Part shown: piece after piece, positions 23,008-29,315 of the stretch
How positions within the stretch are numbered: the stretch's first letter is position 1
Layout of the letters: every line of letters starts with the position of its first letter
Source of the DNA: a virus
Length of the DNA: 29,315 nucleotides
Direction: 5' to 3' (one strand)
IMG/VR virus record: IMGVR_UViG_3300043803_000806
Coordinates: 1-29,315 of that record
Made by a program: the position numbers and the translations under genes
The notes under the pieces: generated by a model
What the model saw: the letters and a program-made list of their open reading frames with translations, nothing else
Told to the model about the DNA's origin: nothing
The model's database searches: none

Positions 23008-23375
23008 TATTTTATCCCTGGTGGTAAGCTTCCAAATTGCTTAATCCAAGATGTTTTCATCTTGGCTTGACTCATCCCTAATGATGCTCCCATTTTCATA
23101 AATTTATCGTATTTTTGCAACAGCATATCTTCTGGAGAAACTCTTTTTTTCCTAGTATTCCATTCATGCTTTTGGTCAGGAATGGTAATAGGAATCCCCT
23201 TGTCATCCCTCTTTCGGTAATAAAGTTCTACTATCTGCCTATCGGTTAACTTCTCAATCTCCCAAGGCCGAAGGAGATAAGGCTTATCCATCAAGTTTAC
23301 ATAATAGTTTTTTAAATTAGGTGGAGGGATTGGTTCTTTTGGATTAAAAGAACTATCACCTACACCTTCTTGCCG
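23007..23375 (-). CDS. Tail assembly chaperone T-part, made as a -1 frameshift fusion
   Basis: This frame is the second half of a G-T type tail chaperone. It has no ATG with a ribosome site near its beginning, and it is open without a stop back into the end of the 23360-23782 gene. The reading RQEGVGDSSFNPKEPIPPPN through NYYVNLMDKPYLLRPWEIEK looks like normal protein before any ATG. Ribosomes slipping -1 at CCCAAAC would join residues 1-136 of the upstream protein to 122 residues here, giving a fusion of about 258 residues. The C-terminal part is basic and helical. In lambda, G and G-T bind the tape measure during tail assembly; position just before the tape measure supports the same role. 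Confidence 0.82.
   Translation of the reverse strand, partial: RQEGVGDSSFNPKEPIPPPNLKNYYVNLMDKPYLLRPWEIEKLTDRQIVELYYRKRDDKGIPITIPDQKHEWNTRKKRVSPEDMLLQKYDKFMKMGASLGMSQAKMKTSWIKQFGSLPPGIK
23333..23353 (-). promoter_or_regulatory. Stem-loop downstream of frameshift site
   Basis: GTTCTTTT and AAAAGAAC form a perfect 8-bp stem with loop AATCC on the minus strand, 21 bases after the slippery heptamer. This is farther than the usual 5-9 base spacing, so it could act as part of a larger fold. AGGTG between the two and CACCT after the hairpin could add a closing stem. Confidence 0.5.
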
Positions 23376-23782
23376 TTTGGGAATGATTTATCCCGAACAA
23401 TTTCCATTACCGCTTCAAACCTTTCATTCTCAGCAAGCATGACATCTTGAACTTCATTCTCAGGTGCGGAAAACAATATAGATGCAAATGACAATGCTCC
23501 AGATGGAGTGGACAATGCTGCTATGGAATTCTCGCTACCAAATGAATAAATTCCGCTAGCAATATCTCTGGTTACAGAAGAAATCGCTTCACGGAATTCA
23601 ACAGGTTCAAGTCTGTCCTTCATTGAGAAAACAGAATCGAGAGCTTTCTTCTCCATTCGCTTTTCAAATTCAGCTTTGACTCTCTGAGTGATTAATCCAG
23701 CGGTATATTTTTTCCCATTGTATTCAATGGTCAAAGATCCTTCACCGCTGGAATTCAACAAATTACCAACTGTATCTGACAT
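23360..23782 (-). CDS. Tail assembly chaperone G-like protein
   Basis: This is a 140-residue protein, helical and acidic overall. It begins MSDTVGNLLNSSGEGSLTIE and has a beta hairpin near the N-terminus (LTIEYNGKKYTAGLI) followed by helices. It is located between the tail tube and tape measure genes, the normal place of the G chaperone. Near its end the codons TTC CCA AAC contain the canonical slippery heptamer C CCA AAC, at 23381-23375. Most ribosomes should read through to the stop and make this short form, and a minority should make the G-T fusion. GAAAGGAAG lies before the ATG. Confidence 0.8.
   Translation of the reverse strand: MSDTVGNLLNSSGEGSLTIEYNGKKYTAGLITQRVKAEFEKRMEKKALDSVFSMKDRLEPVEFREAISSVTRDIASGIYSFGSENSIAALSTPSGALSFASILFSAPENEVQDVMLAENERFEAVMEIVRDKSFPNGKKV
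23375..23381 (-). promoter_or_regulatory. Programmed -1 ribosomal frameshift site CCCAAAC
   Basis: The heptamer C CCA AAC fits the X-XXY-YYZ rule in the zero frame of the G gene. After slipping, CCC and AAA pair in the -1 frame, which is open to 23007, while the zero frame stops four codons later. Two stops bound the overlap, so the site is near the end of G, as in lambda-like tail chaperones. Confidence 0.85.
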
Positions 23783-23807
23783 AAATGCTTCCTTTCAAAA
23801 AAACTAA

Positions 23808-24212
23808 TTAATCTGTAAATTCTGAAACATAACCAACCCTAAAATCAAACTCTCCGTATGTAGCAAAAGTCAAAGATATTTTCTGAACATCTTTTACATC
23901 TGCTGTATAAGTCAAAGCGGTTACAACGCAATTAGTTATAGCTATAAATTGTTCTGGAGTATCTCCATCAAGAATCGTTATTGTACCAACAGATCCTTGC
24001 TTTAAATCTTCGTATCCACCAACAACTTGAAGCAAATCAAGTGTAATCTCTGCTGAATACAAACCAATTGCATGAGAATCAAAACCTTGATTCGTGAAAT
24101 TAGTAGTATCAACAAGTTCTGCTTTTGAATTTACAGAAATGTTGGTTGCTGGAAGATCATTTGCAAAACCAGAAAGCCTGACTCTTCCATTTTTACCCGA
24201 TAAAATAGCCAT
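23808..24212 (-). CDS. Tail tube-like protein 2
   Basis: This is a 134-residue beta protein. The core, TTNFTNQGFDSHAIGLYSAEIT, and the end segment, YTADVKDVQKISLTFATYGE, match the neighbouring upstream protein, so the two are paralogues. The fold pattern (SAEIT, a central strand block, 'KDVQKI.LTF') is that of siphovirus major tail tube proteins, which polymerise in hexameric rings. Its gene lies directly before the chaperones and tape measure. AAGGAG precedes the ATG. Which of the two copies forms the main tube cannot be decided by reading. Confidence 0.72.
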   Translation of the reverse strand: MAILSGKNGRVRLSGFANDLPATNISVNSKAELVDTTNFTNQGFDSHAIGLYSAEITLDLLQVVGGYEDLKQGSVGTITILDGDTPEQFIAITNCVVTALTYTADVKDVQKISLTFATYGEFDFRVGYVSEFTD

Positions 24213-24251
24213 TTTTAAATCTCCTTGGATTATAACTAGTAATCGAAATTT

Positions 24252-24806
24252 TTAACCTAATTTGTAATCAGCAAAGTTTACTGTTGGTGTAGCAGAAGGA
24301 ATCAAAGTTAATTTGATCTTTTGTACATCTTTAACAGCAACATCGTAAGTCACTTGGGAAACAGTACAATTTTCAAACACAAATTCGGTTCCAGCATTGC
24401 TTGATGCTTTGTATTCATTAGTTGCTAATGATGATTCTGTACTGGTTGGCAATCCAACTGGAGAGGTAAATGGTGCTAAACCAAGAAATCCATCCCTATT
24501 ACCATCTGGAGAAAGCTTTAGATCGCATTTCATGCCAGCAAATATAACAGGCATATTTGGTGAATGAGTTCCACCATCAAAATTACCTTTGTCATAAACA
24601 GCTTCTACAGTTATTTCAGCACTTTGAATTCCGTCTGAAAGAACTACAAATCCTCTACCATTGTAATTACTTGCATCTGGAGTATCATGCTTTGTAGCGA
24701 TAGAAACAGATGTACAAGGAAGAAATATTGGTGTTAAATCGTCAGTTCTTTCTATGTAAAGACTGGCAATTTTACCTGTTAGAAAAATATTGTCTATTGC
24801 AGCCAT
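24252..24806 (-). CDS. Tail tube-like protein 1
   Basis: This is a 184-residue protein paralogous to the next one downstream: DASNYNGRGFVVLSDGIQSA followed by EIT, and TYDVAVKDVQKIKLTLIPSA. It carries about 50 more residues, including a Gly/Asn/Ser-rich central insertion (KLSPDGNRDGFLGLAPFTSP). Both genes have AAGGAG ribosome sites. It is the probable major tail tube protein or a second tube/terminator-associated form. The order after the connector genes and before the chaperones supports this. Confidence 0.72.
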   Translation of the reverse strand: MAAIDNIFLTGKIASLYIERTDDLTPIFLPCTSVSIATKHDTPDASNYNGRGFVVLSDGIQSAEITVEAVYDKGNFDGGTHSPNMPVIFAGMKCDLKLSPDGNRDGFLGLAPFTSPVGLPTSTESSLATNEYKASSNAGTEFVFENCTVSQVTYDVAVKDVQKIKLTLIPSATPTVNFADYKLG

Positions 24807-24821
24807 TTTTAACTCCTTAAA

Positions 24822-25304
24822 TTAAACTATACCTTGTTCCATGAAACCATATGATACCTTAAAACCAGTCACATTGTAAACTGTATTCGGGTTGTTATTG
24901 ACCGAAAAAGGTTGAATCCCCTTGATGTTTATTCTTGTAGGACTTAGTGATCCTGGAAATTGACTTATTTGAAATATTTGTTTTCTTATTTTGTACCTGT
25001 CATCGAGATCGGTATAAGTTAAATCTCTAGAGTATTCTTGAATATAATAAACCCTGACAGAATATATGTACTCAGATATACCACCAAAAACTTCTATTCC
25101 AAGTTCTTCGCCTTCTTCAGAAGGTGCTATTACTATGCATGGGAATGCATCCGATTCTCTGATAACAGCACCCTTCCGCTTGTATATTATCGTGTAACCA
25201 AAAGTAGTCAAAGTGGTGGCTAATGTGTCAATGATAGTGGTGTACCGATCATTGACATTTGCTGCCATAATTGGTCTATTTTTGCTAAAAACTCTTTTGT
25301 TCAT
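24822..25304 (-). CDS. Tail terminator / head-tail joining protein (putative)
   Basis: This is a 160-residue alpha/beta protein. A helix (DRYTTIIDTLATTLTTFG) leads to strands (CIVIAPSEEGEE, YIYSVRVYYIQEY), a helix (DRYKIRKQIFQIS) and a last pair of strands. That order resembles tail terminator proteins of siphoviruses, which cap the tail tube and join it to the head. The ATG at 25304 is two bases after the upstream stop; a TTG at 25325 is also in frame. It sits between small connector genes and the tail tube genes. Confidence 0.62.
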   Translation of the reverse strand: MNKRVFSKNRPIMAANVNDRYTTIIDTLATTLTTFGYTIIYKRKGAVIRESDAFPCIVIAPSEEGEELGIEVFGGISEYIYSVRVYYIQEYSRDLTYTDLDDRYKIRKQIFQISQFPGSLSPTRINIKGIQPFSVNNNPNTVYNVTGFKVSYGFMEQGIV

Positions 25305-25306
25305 GT

Positions 25307-25630
25307 TTAGCTCTGTTGAGTACAATCGAGTCCGTAATATTCTCTGTTCCCAGAGTTATCAATGCTGTTTACATAGTACTTGACTAATGCAGCATCTGTT
25401 ATTTCGCAATCAACCATTGGCTTAAATGGAGTTATGTTTGCCTTCCAAACTAAAAACCTTGTGATGTTTTCAATTTTAGCTACACCACTCTGATCGGTAT
25501 AAGCTAAAGTCATCGCTCTTCTAAATCCGTAACTGGTCGTTGTTGGGCTAGCATCTCCAGGGTTTTTTAAACTTAGTGCTTCTGGATTGTCGAATACATG
25601 GAATTCCTGAGACAGATTTAGCGTAGGCAT
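25307..25630 (-). CDS. Hypothetical head-tail region protein
   Basis: This is a 107-residue protein starting MPTLNLSQEFHVFDNPEALS. It contains SYGFRRAMTLAYTDQSGVAK and ITRFLVWKANITPFKPMVDC, giving an alternating beta pattern. The family is not recognised. The ATG at 25630 has AGAGGTG just before it, the same ribosome-site sequence as the next gene upstream. Its place among connector genes suggests a head-completion or stopper role, without direct evidence. Confidence 0.62.
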   Translation of the reverse strand: MPTLNLSQEFHVFDNPEALSLKNPGDASPTTTSYGFRRAMTLAYTDQSGVAKIENITRFLVWKANITPFKPMVDCEITDAALVKYYVNSIDNSGNREYYGLDCTQQS

Positions 25631-25639
25631 AAACACCTC

Positions 25640-25852
25640 TTACATGAATTGCGTTTTAAATATTTGGGGATTCACATAAGTGAGCAGTTTATTTACTTGC
25701 GTAATGTGCTGCAAGGTTTGCTGTCTCCATTCTGTCCTAGAAACAGCAACACCTTCCCATGAATAAGAAGGTTGAGGACTGGCTGAATCAGCCACCAATG
25801 CGTTTATGTAGTTGTCTCGTATAGTCAGGAGGTTTTCGGCTGGAGTTGGCAT
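25640..25852 (-). CDS. Small conserved head-tail region protein
   Basis: This is a 70-residue protein starting MPTPAENLLTIRDNYINALV. It includes PSYSWEGVAVSRTEWRQQTL and a final helical part. The pattern of an N-terminal helix, 'P.Y...G..v.w.ew...l...i...n..l' and a short tail recurs in small phage proteins between capsid and tail genes. It may act as a connector; its biochemical role is unknown to me. I prefer the ATG at 25852, after AGGTG, to a GTG two codons earlier. Confidence 0.65.
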   Translation of the reverse strand: MPTPAENLLTIRDNYINALVADSASPQPSYSWEGVAVSRTEWRQQTLQHITQVNKLLTYVNPQIFKTQFM

Positions 25853-25863
25853 AATCACCTCTT

Positions 25864-25902
25864 AAAAAGAAAGTCAGGGGCCAAGAACTGACCCCCAACT
25901 TT
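25864..25902 (-). terminator. Hairpin with T-tract after the major capsid gene
   Basis: On the minus strand AAAGT-TG-GGGG and CCCC-TG-ACTTT form a stem with an internal mismatch, followed by C and five T residues. It lies 14 bases after the major capsid stop. Terminators in this place are common in phages and limit expression of downstream connector and tail genes relative to capsid. The imperfect stem suggests partial readthrough. Confidence 0.6.
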
Positions 25903-25915
25903 AGGGTAGGAAGGA

Positions 25916-27136
25916 CTAAGCGGGAAGACCTTGAACCACATAGCGTGGATCAGTAACACCAGCAGAACCCCACCAAGATGCTTTAATCGCAACAGCGATA
26001 TCTTGGTTGAATTCGGCCCAATTATTGGCTGGTGCTTGAACAACTTCCATAGGCTTGGCTTCTCGCCATACGAAAGCCTTCTTGAAGTTACCCAAGTAAA
26101 CATACTTGTCTGCGGTTGCAGCAGCAACACCACTAGTTACCAACAGGTTTCTCGCATGAGCGGATGTGAGAAGACCATAGTTGTTATCAAGTGGGTTAGG
26201 ACTTTCCAACTGCTCGACTTCGCCAGAAGTGGCATAAGGCCCATTCTTGCTAGTAGTCTGAGGATTCAAAATCCTGCTTGCAGTATATTTCTGGAAAGGC
26301 ATAACAAGCATTTGCATACCAGGGCCAAAGATGTCGATTGGCTTGCCAGTATTGGGATCTCGCATTTGGTAGAACAATTGCTCTAGCGTGTTGATAGAAG
26401 CAAAGTTGCTCAAGGCATAAGAAGTAACCTTGTTTGCAAAACCAAAGGTCATACCACTTTGGTTAGCAGTAGCTGAATAAGTACTCAAGGTTGATTCTGA
26501 GCCAGTAGCAGTACCATAAACATAGCTACCTGTGAGGCCGAGTACTGTGTTGAGAATTCTCTCTTCACGCACTAGACCGCAATAAGTACCTACGGATTCG
26601 GCAGATGCCAAAGCTTGCGAGGTCTTATCCGAATAAATCATTTCTGCGGTAATTGCACAAATTCTACCCACCTTTTCGATGGCTGGAAGTCGTACATAAT
26701 TACCAGAGAACTGAGTTTGTGGATAAGGCATACCGGGTTGAACAACCTCTGGAGAAGGACTGATGTCGCTCAACCAAGGGATGATCTCGCTAGCAAGGTT
26801 TTGACCAGCAGGGATGGTCGATACAAGTTGATCACCAATGAATGATGCCAATTTGTATTTTTCTTGAACAGTAGTGATAAGGATCTGACCAGTAATGGCA
26901 GCAAAGTTAGAAGCATCAACTGCTTCGGTTGCTTCCATAAAGGTTCGCTCAGGGCCATTGAAACGATTAAGCTGTTCGGCCCAATCATCGCCAATGATAC
27001 CTTCAGCAAGACCTCTAAGGGAGATTCGGTTTACCGAAATATCGCCTTTGCTGATAGATTCCGAAAAGAATGCTTTGGTTTTTGCCAACCCATTTTGCTG
27101 GCCAAATTCCTTCAGCTTTTTACCTAAACTCTTCAT
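25916..27136 (-). CDS. Major capsid protein
   Basis: This is a 406-residue protein that most likely adopts the HK97 fold and forms the head shell. It follows the portal, protease/scaffold and decoration genes, and its size fits. It has a basic helical N-terminus (KKLKEFGQQNGLAKTKAFFS), an E-loop-like region near 110-160 (DQLVSTIPAGQNLASEIIPW ... PYPQTQFSGNYVRLP) and a C-terminal P-domain-like part with Trp-rich strands (AFVWREAKPMEVVQAPANNW). No protease cleavage site is obvious. AGGAG precedes the ATG, and a terminator-like hairpin follows the gene. A GP-like family name cannot be given by eye. Confidence 0.85.
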   Translation of the reverse strand: MKSLGKKLKEFGQQNGLAKTKAFFSESISKGDISVNRISLRGLAEGIIGDDWAEQLNRFNGPERTFMEATEAVDASNFAAITGQILITTVQEKYKLASFIGDQLVSTIPAGQNLASEIIPWLSDISPSPEVVQPGMPYPQTQFSGNYVRLPAIEKVGRICAITAEMIYSDKTSQALASAESVGTYCGLVREERILNTVLGLTGSYVYGTATGSESTLSTYSATANQSGMTFGFANKVTSYALSNFASINTLEQLFYQMRDPNTGKPIDIFGPGMQMLVMPFQKYTASRILNPQTTSKNGPYATSGEVEQLESPNPLDNNYGLLTSAHARNLLVTSGVAAATADKYVYLGNFKKAFVWREAKPMEVVQAPANNWAEFNQDIAVAIKASWWGSAGVTDPRYVVQGLPA

Positions 27137-27147
27137 GCTATTCTCCT

Positions 27148-27173
27148 AAAAAAGTTGTGGTTACTTAGCCACA
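27148..27173 (-). terminator. Weak hairpin with T-tract between decoration and capsid genes
   Basis: On the minus strand TGTGG and CCACA form a 5-bp stem with an eight-base loop, followed by AAC and six T residues. It lies between the decoration gene stop and the capsid ribosome site. The stem is short, so it may only slow polymerase. Confidence 0.3.
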
Positions 27174-27631
27174 GGGTTTTGACCAGACAACAATTGGAAT
27201 TTTACTACGCCAGTACCCGCAAGGGCTTCAACAACTCGACCAACAGCTAAAGCAGCGGAAGCAACTTTAACCAAAGATTGGGGCTGAAGAACATTAGATA
27301 CTGCTGTTGGGCCTACAAAATCCCCAACGAGAAGGGCAGTACCAGTATAATCGCCTTGGAAAATACCAGAGCAATCTACACGAATCTGATTGGCTACAGA
27401 ATTGCCGTATACAAGTGCTGTATTTGCAATCTTAGCTTGACCAGAAACACCTAACAAAGCACTTGCAAACGCAGTTTGAGTGGTTGCTAAGTCGGTAGTC
27501 CAAGCGAAATCAGAAGCGGAAATAGCACTACCCGAAGATAAAGCTACTAGATCGCCAACTGCAATCGCCTTGTTGGTGGCAACTGGAGCCACCACAGGAT
27601 TAGTCGCATTGAAACTGTAAGTAATCGCCAT
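27161..27631 (-). CDS. Capsid decoration-like protein
   Basis: This is a 156-residue, Ala/Val/Gly-rich beta protein (MAITYSFNATNPVVAPVATN, KAIAVGDLVALSSGSAI) ending FQLLSGQNPVAK. The pattern 'i.vGDlv.l..g.......' with later 'G...G......Vd..G.f' is like small capsid decoration or DUF2190-type proteins, which sit next to the major capsid gene. It probably coats or cements the head. TAAGGAG precedes the ATG. The function is inferred from position and fold pattern. Confidence 0.72.
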   Translation of the reverse strand: MAITYSFNATNPVVAPVATNKAIAVGDLVALSSGSAISASDFAWTTDLATTQTAFASALLGVSGQAKIANTALVYGNSVANQIRVDCSGIFQGDYTGTALLVGDFVGPTAVSNVLQPQSLVKVASAALAVGRVVEALAGTGVVKFQLLSGQNPVAK

Positions 27632-27654
27632 TGATAGGACTCCTTAATGATGGC

Positions 27655-28263
27655 TTACTTGCCAAGGACATTTTCACGGAACTGTTGATAATTCGACTCG
27701 CCTTGGATTGCAGTCGAACTAACTGGCTTAACACTAGCTCTAACAAGAGCAACCTTTTTCCTGTCTTCAATCGCTTCTGCCCACATCGTTTCACCGATAG
27801 CGGAAAGTTGCTTTACGAACACAGGGGTCGGCTCCAATTTACTTTCTCTAAGCAAAGAAAGTATTTTTTCTTCATTGATCTTTTCGGCTTTCCATTTGCG
27901 AAGGTCTTCAAGTTCTTTCAAAGATTCTTCAAGTTCATCTTCGGTTGGATCTTCTTCAGTATCATCAACTTTAGCTTGTGCTGGTGTGCCAGAAGTAGGA
28001 TTGCCTGTTACATCTGAGGTTTCAGCGGTCATATCACCACCGAGGCCAGTTGCAGCAGCAATAAGATCAAGAATCATCTTGCCTTTTGCCGAACCTTCAC
28101 CTGGGCCAACGCAAATTTCCATAATTTTCTTGAGCATATCAGAAGCTGGTTCTTCTTGAGCCGGTGCAGCAGCAGGTGCTTCTGTGGGTGCAGCATCTGG
28201 AACCTCTTCCTTATACATTTCCTTGACAGGATTTTCTTCGGTCATCATTTTGTCATTTTTCAT
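27655..28263 (-). CDS. Nested scaffold protein from internal start
   Basis: This is a 202-residue product in frame with the protease/scaffold gene. The start codon at 28263 (MKNDKMMTEENPV) is preceded by AAGGAG and a six-base spacer, better than the ribosome site of the full-length gene. The start falls exactly at the boundary between the protease fold and the acidic scaffold. Lambda Nu3 inside C is the known precedent. Both products would make a protease-scaffold mixture in the prohead core. Confidence 0.6.
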   Translation of the reverse strand: MKNDKMMTEENPVKEMYKEEVPDAAPTEAPAAAPAQEEPASDMLKKIMEICVGPGEGSAKGKMILDLIAAATGLGGDMTAETSDVTGNPTSGTPAQAKVDDTEEDPTEDELEESLKELEDLRKWKAEKINEEKILSLLRESKLEPTPVFVKQLSAIGETMWAEAIEDRKKVALVRASVKPVSSTAIQGESNYQQFRENVLGK

Positions 28264-28731
28264 TGCAGTCTCCTTGGATTCAAAAATGGTGGTGGTAGTT
28301 GCAGGGTTAGCAACTAGATCCACCGATCTTACTCTGTCGATTCGGACAACTCTTTCTGTACCATCTTGATCTGGAATCGATTTTCCACTAACGAGATGGG
28401 AAAAGCCTACATCACCGAGGCCATTATTTTCTGCGAACCACAAAAACGAATCAATCCCATCAGCATGGGGGTTGTATCTGAAGTCAGCGTATAAACCTTC
28501 GGAGGTAAAACGGACATTTTGAAGCCATCCTAGCCGATCAGAAAACAAAGGTGCTTCGGTTTTGTGGTCTTTATTTACTGGAGCGTTTTCGTATAGCGGA
28601 ACCGCATCACGAATCGCTTTTGGATCGTAGATTCTGCCATTCATTGAGCTAAATCCAAGGACTTTTACACCGTAAACAATGCACTTGTTTCGGTCTACTA
28701 CGCCAGGTTTATTTTCGATGACGGCATTCAT
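27655..28731 (-). CDS. Prohead maturation protease fused to scaffold
   Basis: This is a 358-residue, two-part head-assembly protein. Residues 1-152 form the protease: candidate catalytic residues are His56 (NKDH), Ser111 (GDVGFSHLVSG) and Asp138 (SVDLVANP), arranged as in herpes-assemblin-like phage prohead proteases. Residues ~157-358 are acidic, Ala/Pro/Glu-rich and then helical (DELEESLKELEDLRKWKAEK), typical of a scaffold that fills the prohead and is degraded. An ATG with AAGGAG six bases before it at codon 157 marks a probable internal scaffold start. The gene lies between portal and decoration genes. GGATG upstream is a weak ribosome site. Confidence 0.82.
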   Translation of the reverse strand: MNAVIENKPGVVDRNKCIVYGVKVLGFSSMNGRIYDPKAIRDAVPLYENAPVNKDHKTEAPLFSDRLGWLQNVRFTSEGLYADFRYNPHADGIDSFLWFAENNGLGDVGFSHLVSGKSIPDQDGTERVVRIDRVRSVDLVANPATTTTIFESKETAMKNDKMMTEENPVKEMYKEEVPDAAPTEAPAAAPAQEEPASDMLKKIMEICVGPGEGSAKGKMILDLIAAATGLGGDMTAETSDVTGNPTSGTPAQAKVDDTEEDPTEDELEESLKELEDLRKWKAEKINEEKILSLLRESKLEPTPVFVKQLSAIGETMWAEAIEDRKKVALVRASVKPVSSTAIQGESNYQQFRENVLGK

Positions 28732-28770
28732 AATACGATATTACATCCAATCGTCTAGTGTTGTCAACAA

Positions 28771-29315
28771 TTATCCTGTTACAGTCGATGTTTTTGGTGC
28801 TTTTGCAGCGGGAAGGTTTGGTGGTGGTTCAGTCGAGTCAAGTTTTTCTGCTGAAGAACTTGACACAGGTTGTACTGGTTCGGGTATCTTAACCACTACA
28901 TCACGAAACATAAGATCGATGATCTCAGGTGTGATGGCAGGGAAGGATGCTCTCGCAATCGCCTTGCCACTTTCCATTGGAATCTCACCGATAGTGCATC
29001 GATGAATAATATCGACAAGGTTTGCGATCTGTGCCCCATTGAGAGCAGAATCTTGAACTTGCTCGCCACCACCAATGCCTTGGGTAGCATTTCCAGACTC
29101 AACTCTTGATGAAGGATTCATCGGATCAATTTCCGTTGCACCCTTTTTCTCGTCAACAATCGGCTTGATGAAGTTTGATGCTTCGGTATCGTTATCAAGA
29201 CCTAATTCGGAGCGAATTGTCTGAATAGACTTCACACCCATTGAATGGTACACATTGTTCATCTCAGCTTCCTTCTGATGCTCTCTTGATTGAAGAGAAT
29301 ACGCTTCAGAAGTGA
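28771..29315 (-). CDS. Portal protein, C-terminal part (5' partial)
   Basis: The frame runs off the right edge; the visible end is about 180 residues. An ATG at 29262 begins no new gene, since the reading SEAYSLQSREHQKEAEMNNV continues upstream without a stop and lacks a ribosome site. VKSIQTIRSELGLDND, with helical charged flanks, resembles the wing/stem end of portal proteins, where 'S..ti...lgld...E' is common. LNGAQIANLVDIIHRCTIGE followed by IPMESGKAIARASFP is a recurrent portal C-terminal motif. The tail is Pro/Ser-rich. The order before protease and capsid supports the assignment. The portal ring is the DNA entry channel and the docking site of the terminase. Confidence 0.78.
   Translation of the reverse strand, partial: TSEAYSLQSREHQKEAEMNNVYHSMGVKSIQTIRSELGLDNDTEASNFIKPIVDEKKGATEIDPMNPSSRVESGNATQGIGGGEQVQDSALNGAQIANLVDIIHRCTIGEIPMESGKAIARASFPAITPEIIDLMFRDVVVKIPEPVQPVSSSSAEKLDSTEPPPNLPAAKAPKTSTVTG

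Noticed and set aside
23007-23294. Independent TTG-started gene for the second chaperone frame
   Set aside because: No ribosome site before the TTG/ATG, and the frame is open and protein-like back to the slippery heptamer; frameshift fusion explains it better.
25931-26386. Plus-strand frame of 151 codons opposite the capsid gene
   Set aside because: It is entirely antisense to the major capsid gene, shows no ribosome site, and the translation has no protein-like pattern.
27631-28017. Plus-strand frame of 128 codons opposite the scaffold
   Set aside because: It is Phe-rich antisense of the Lys/Glu-rich scaffold; no start signal.
28771-29262. A complete 163-aa gene starting at 29262
   Set aside because: The frame continues without a stop to the window edge and matches a portal C-terminus; the ATG has no ribosome site.

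Overview
The window is a contiguous piece of a tailed double-stranded DNA phage genome (class Caudoviricetes), or of a prophage, with no recognisable host genes. The module order (portal, protease/scaffold, decoration protein, major capsid, connectors, tail tube, frameshifted tail chaperones, very long tape measure, tail tip, fibres) and the lack of a sheath gene point to a long-tailed siphovirus. By eye the DNA is AT-rich. The host is probably a planctomycete or a related freshwater bacterium. That is inferred from family resemblance only: an Ig-like protein next to a papain-like peptidase, a small Cys-rich exported protein ending in CCGR, and a Cys/His-rich virion C-terminus. No integrase, tRNA or CRISPR was seen.

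Layout. The left edge (2-2281, + strand) holds most of a prim-pol/helicase replication protein that runs off the window. It converges on, and overlaps by 62 bp, the terminase operon on the - strand (4202-2220: a 63-aa protein, TerS, TerL). A two-gene + strand cassette (4270-5099) stands divergently beside it and ends in a structured convergent intergenic region (5100-5206). From 5207 to the right edge all genes lie on the - strand and are read right to left: portal C-terminus (right edge), prohead protease with a nested scaffold start, decoration protein, major capsid, a terminator-like hairpin, three connector/terminator proteins, two paralogous tail-tube proteins, chaperones G and G-T joined by a -1 frameshift, tape measure, a 422-aa tail protein, a BppU-like protein, and a block of fibre proteins (12579-18481). 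These are followed by a membrane-protein/Ig-like/C1-peptidase cassette (10002-12510), a strong terminator, and five more probable virion proteins (5207-9931).

Genes are tightly packed. Many join through TAATG or ATGA overlaps, so translational coupling is likely, and no gap reaches 300 bp. The clearest findings are a canonical CCCAAAC slippery site linking the tail chaperones, a nested scaffold start with its own AAGGAG inside the protease gene, a papain-like peptidase as the only hydrolase in a lysis-like cassette, a 221-bp TerS/TerL overlap, and a perfect 12-bp coding minisatellite in a fibre gene. Functions were assigned by reading motifs without database searches.
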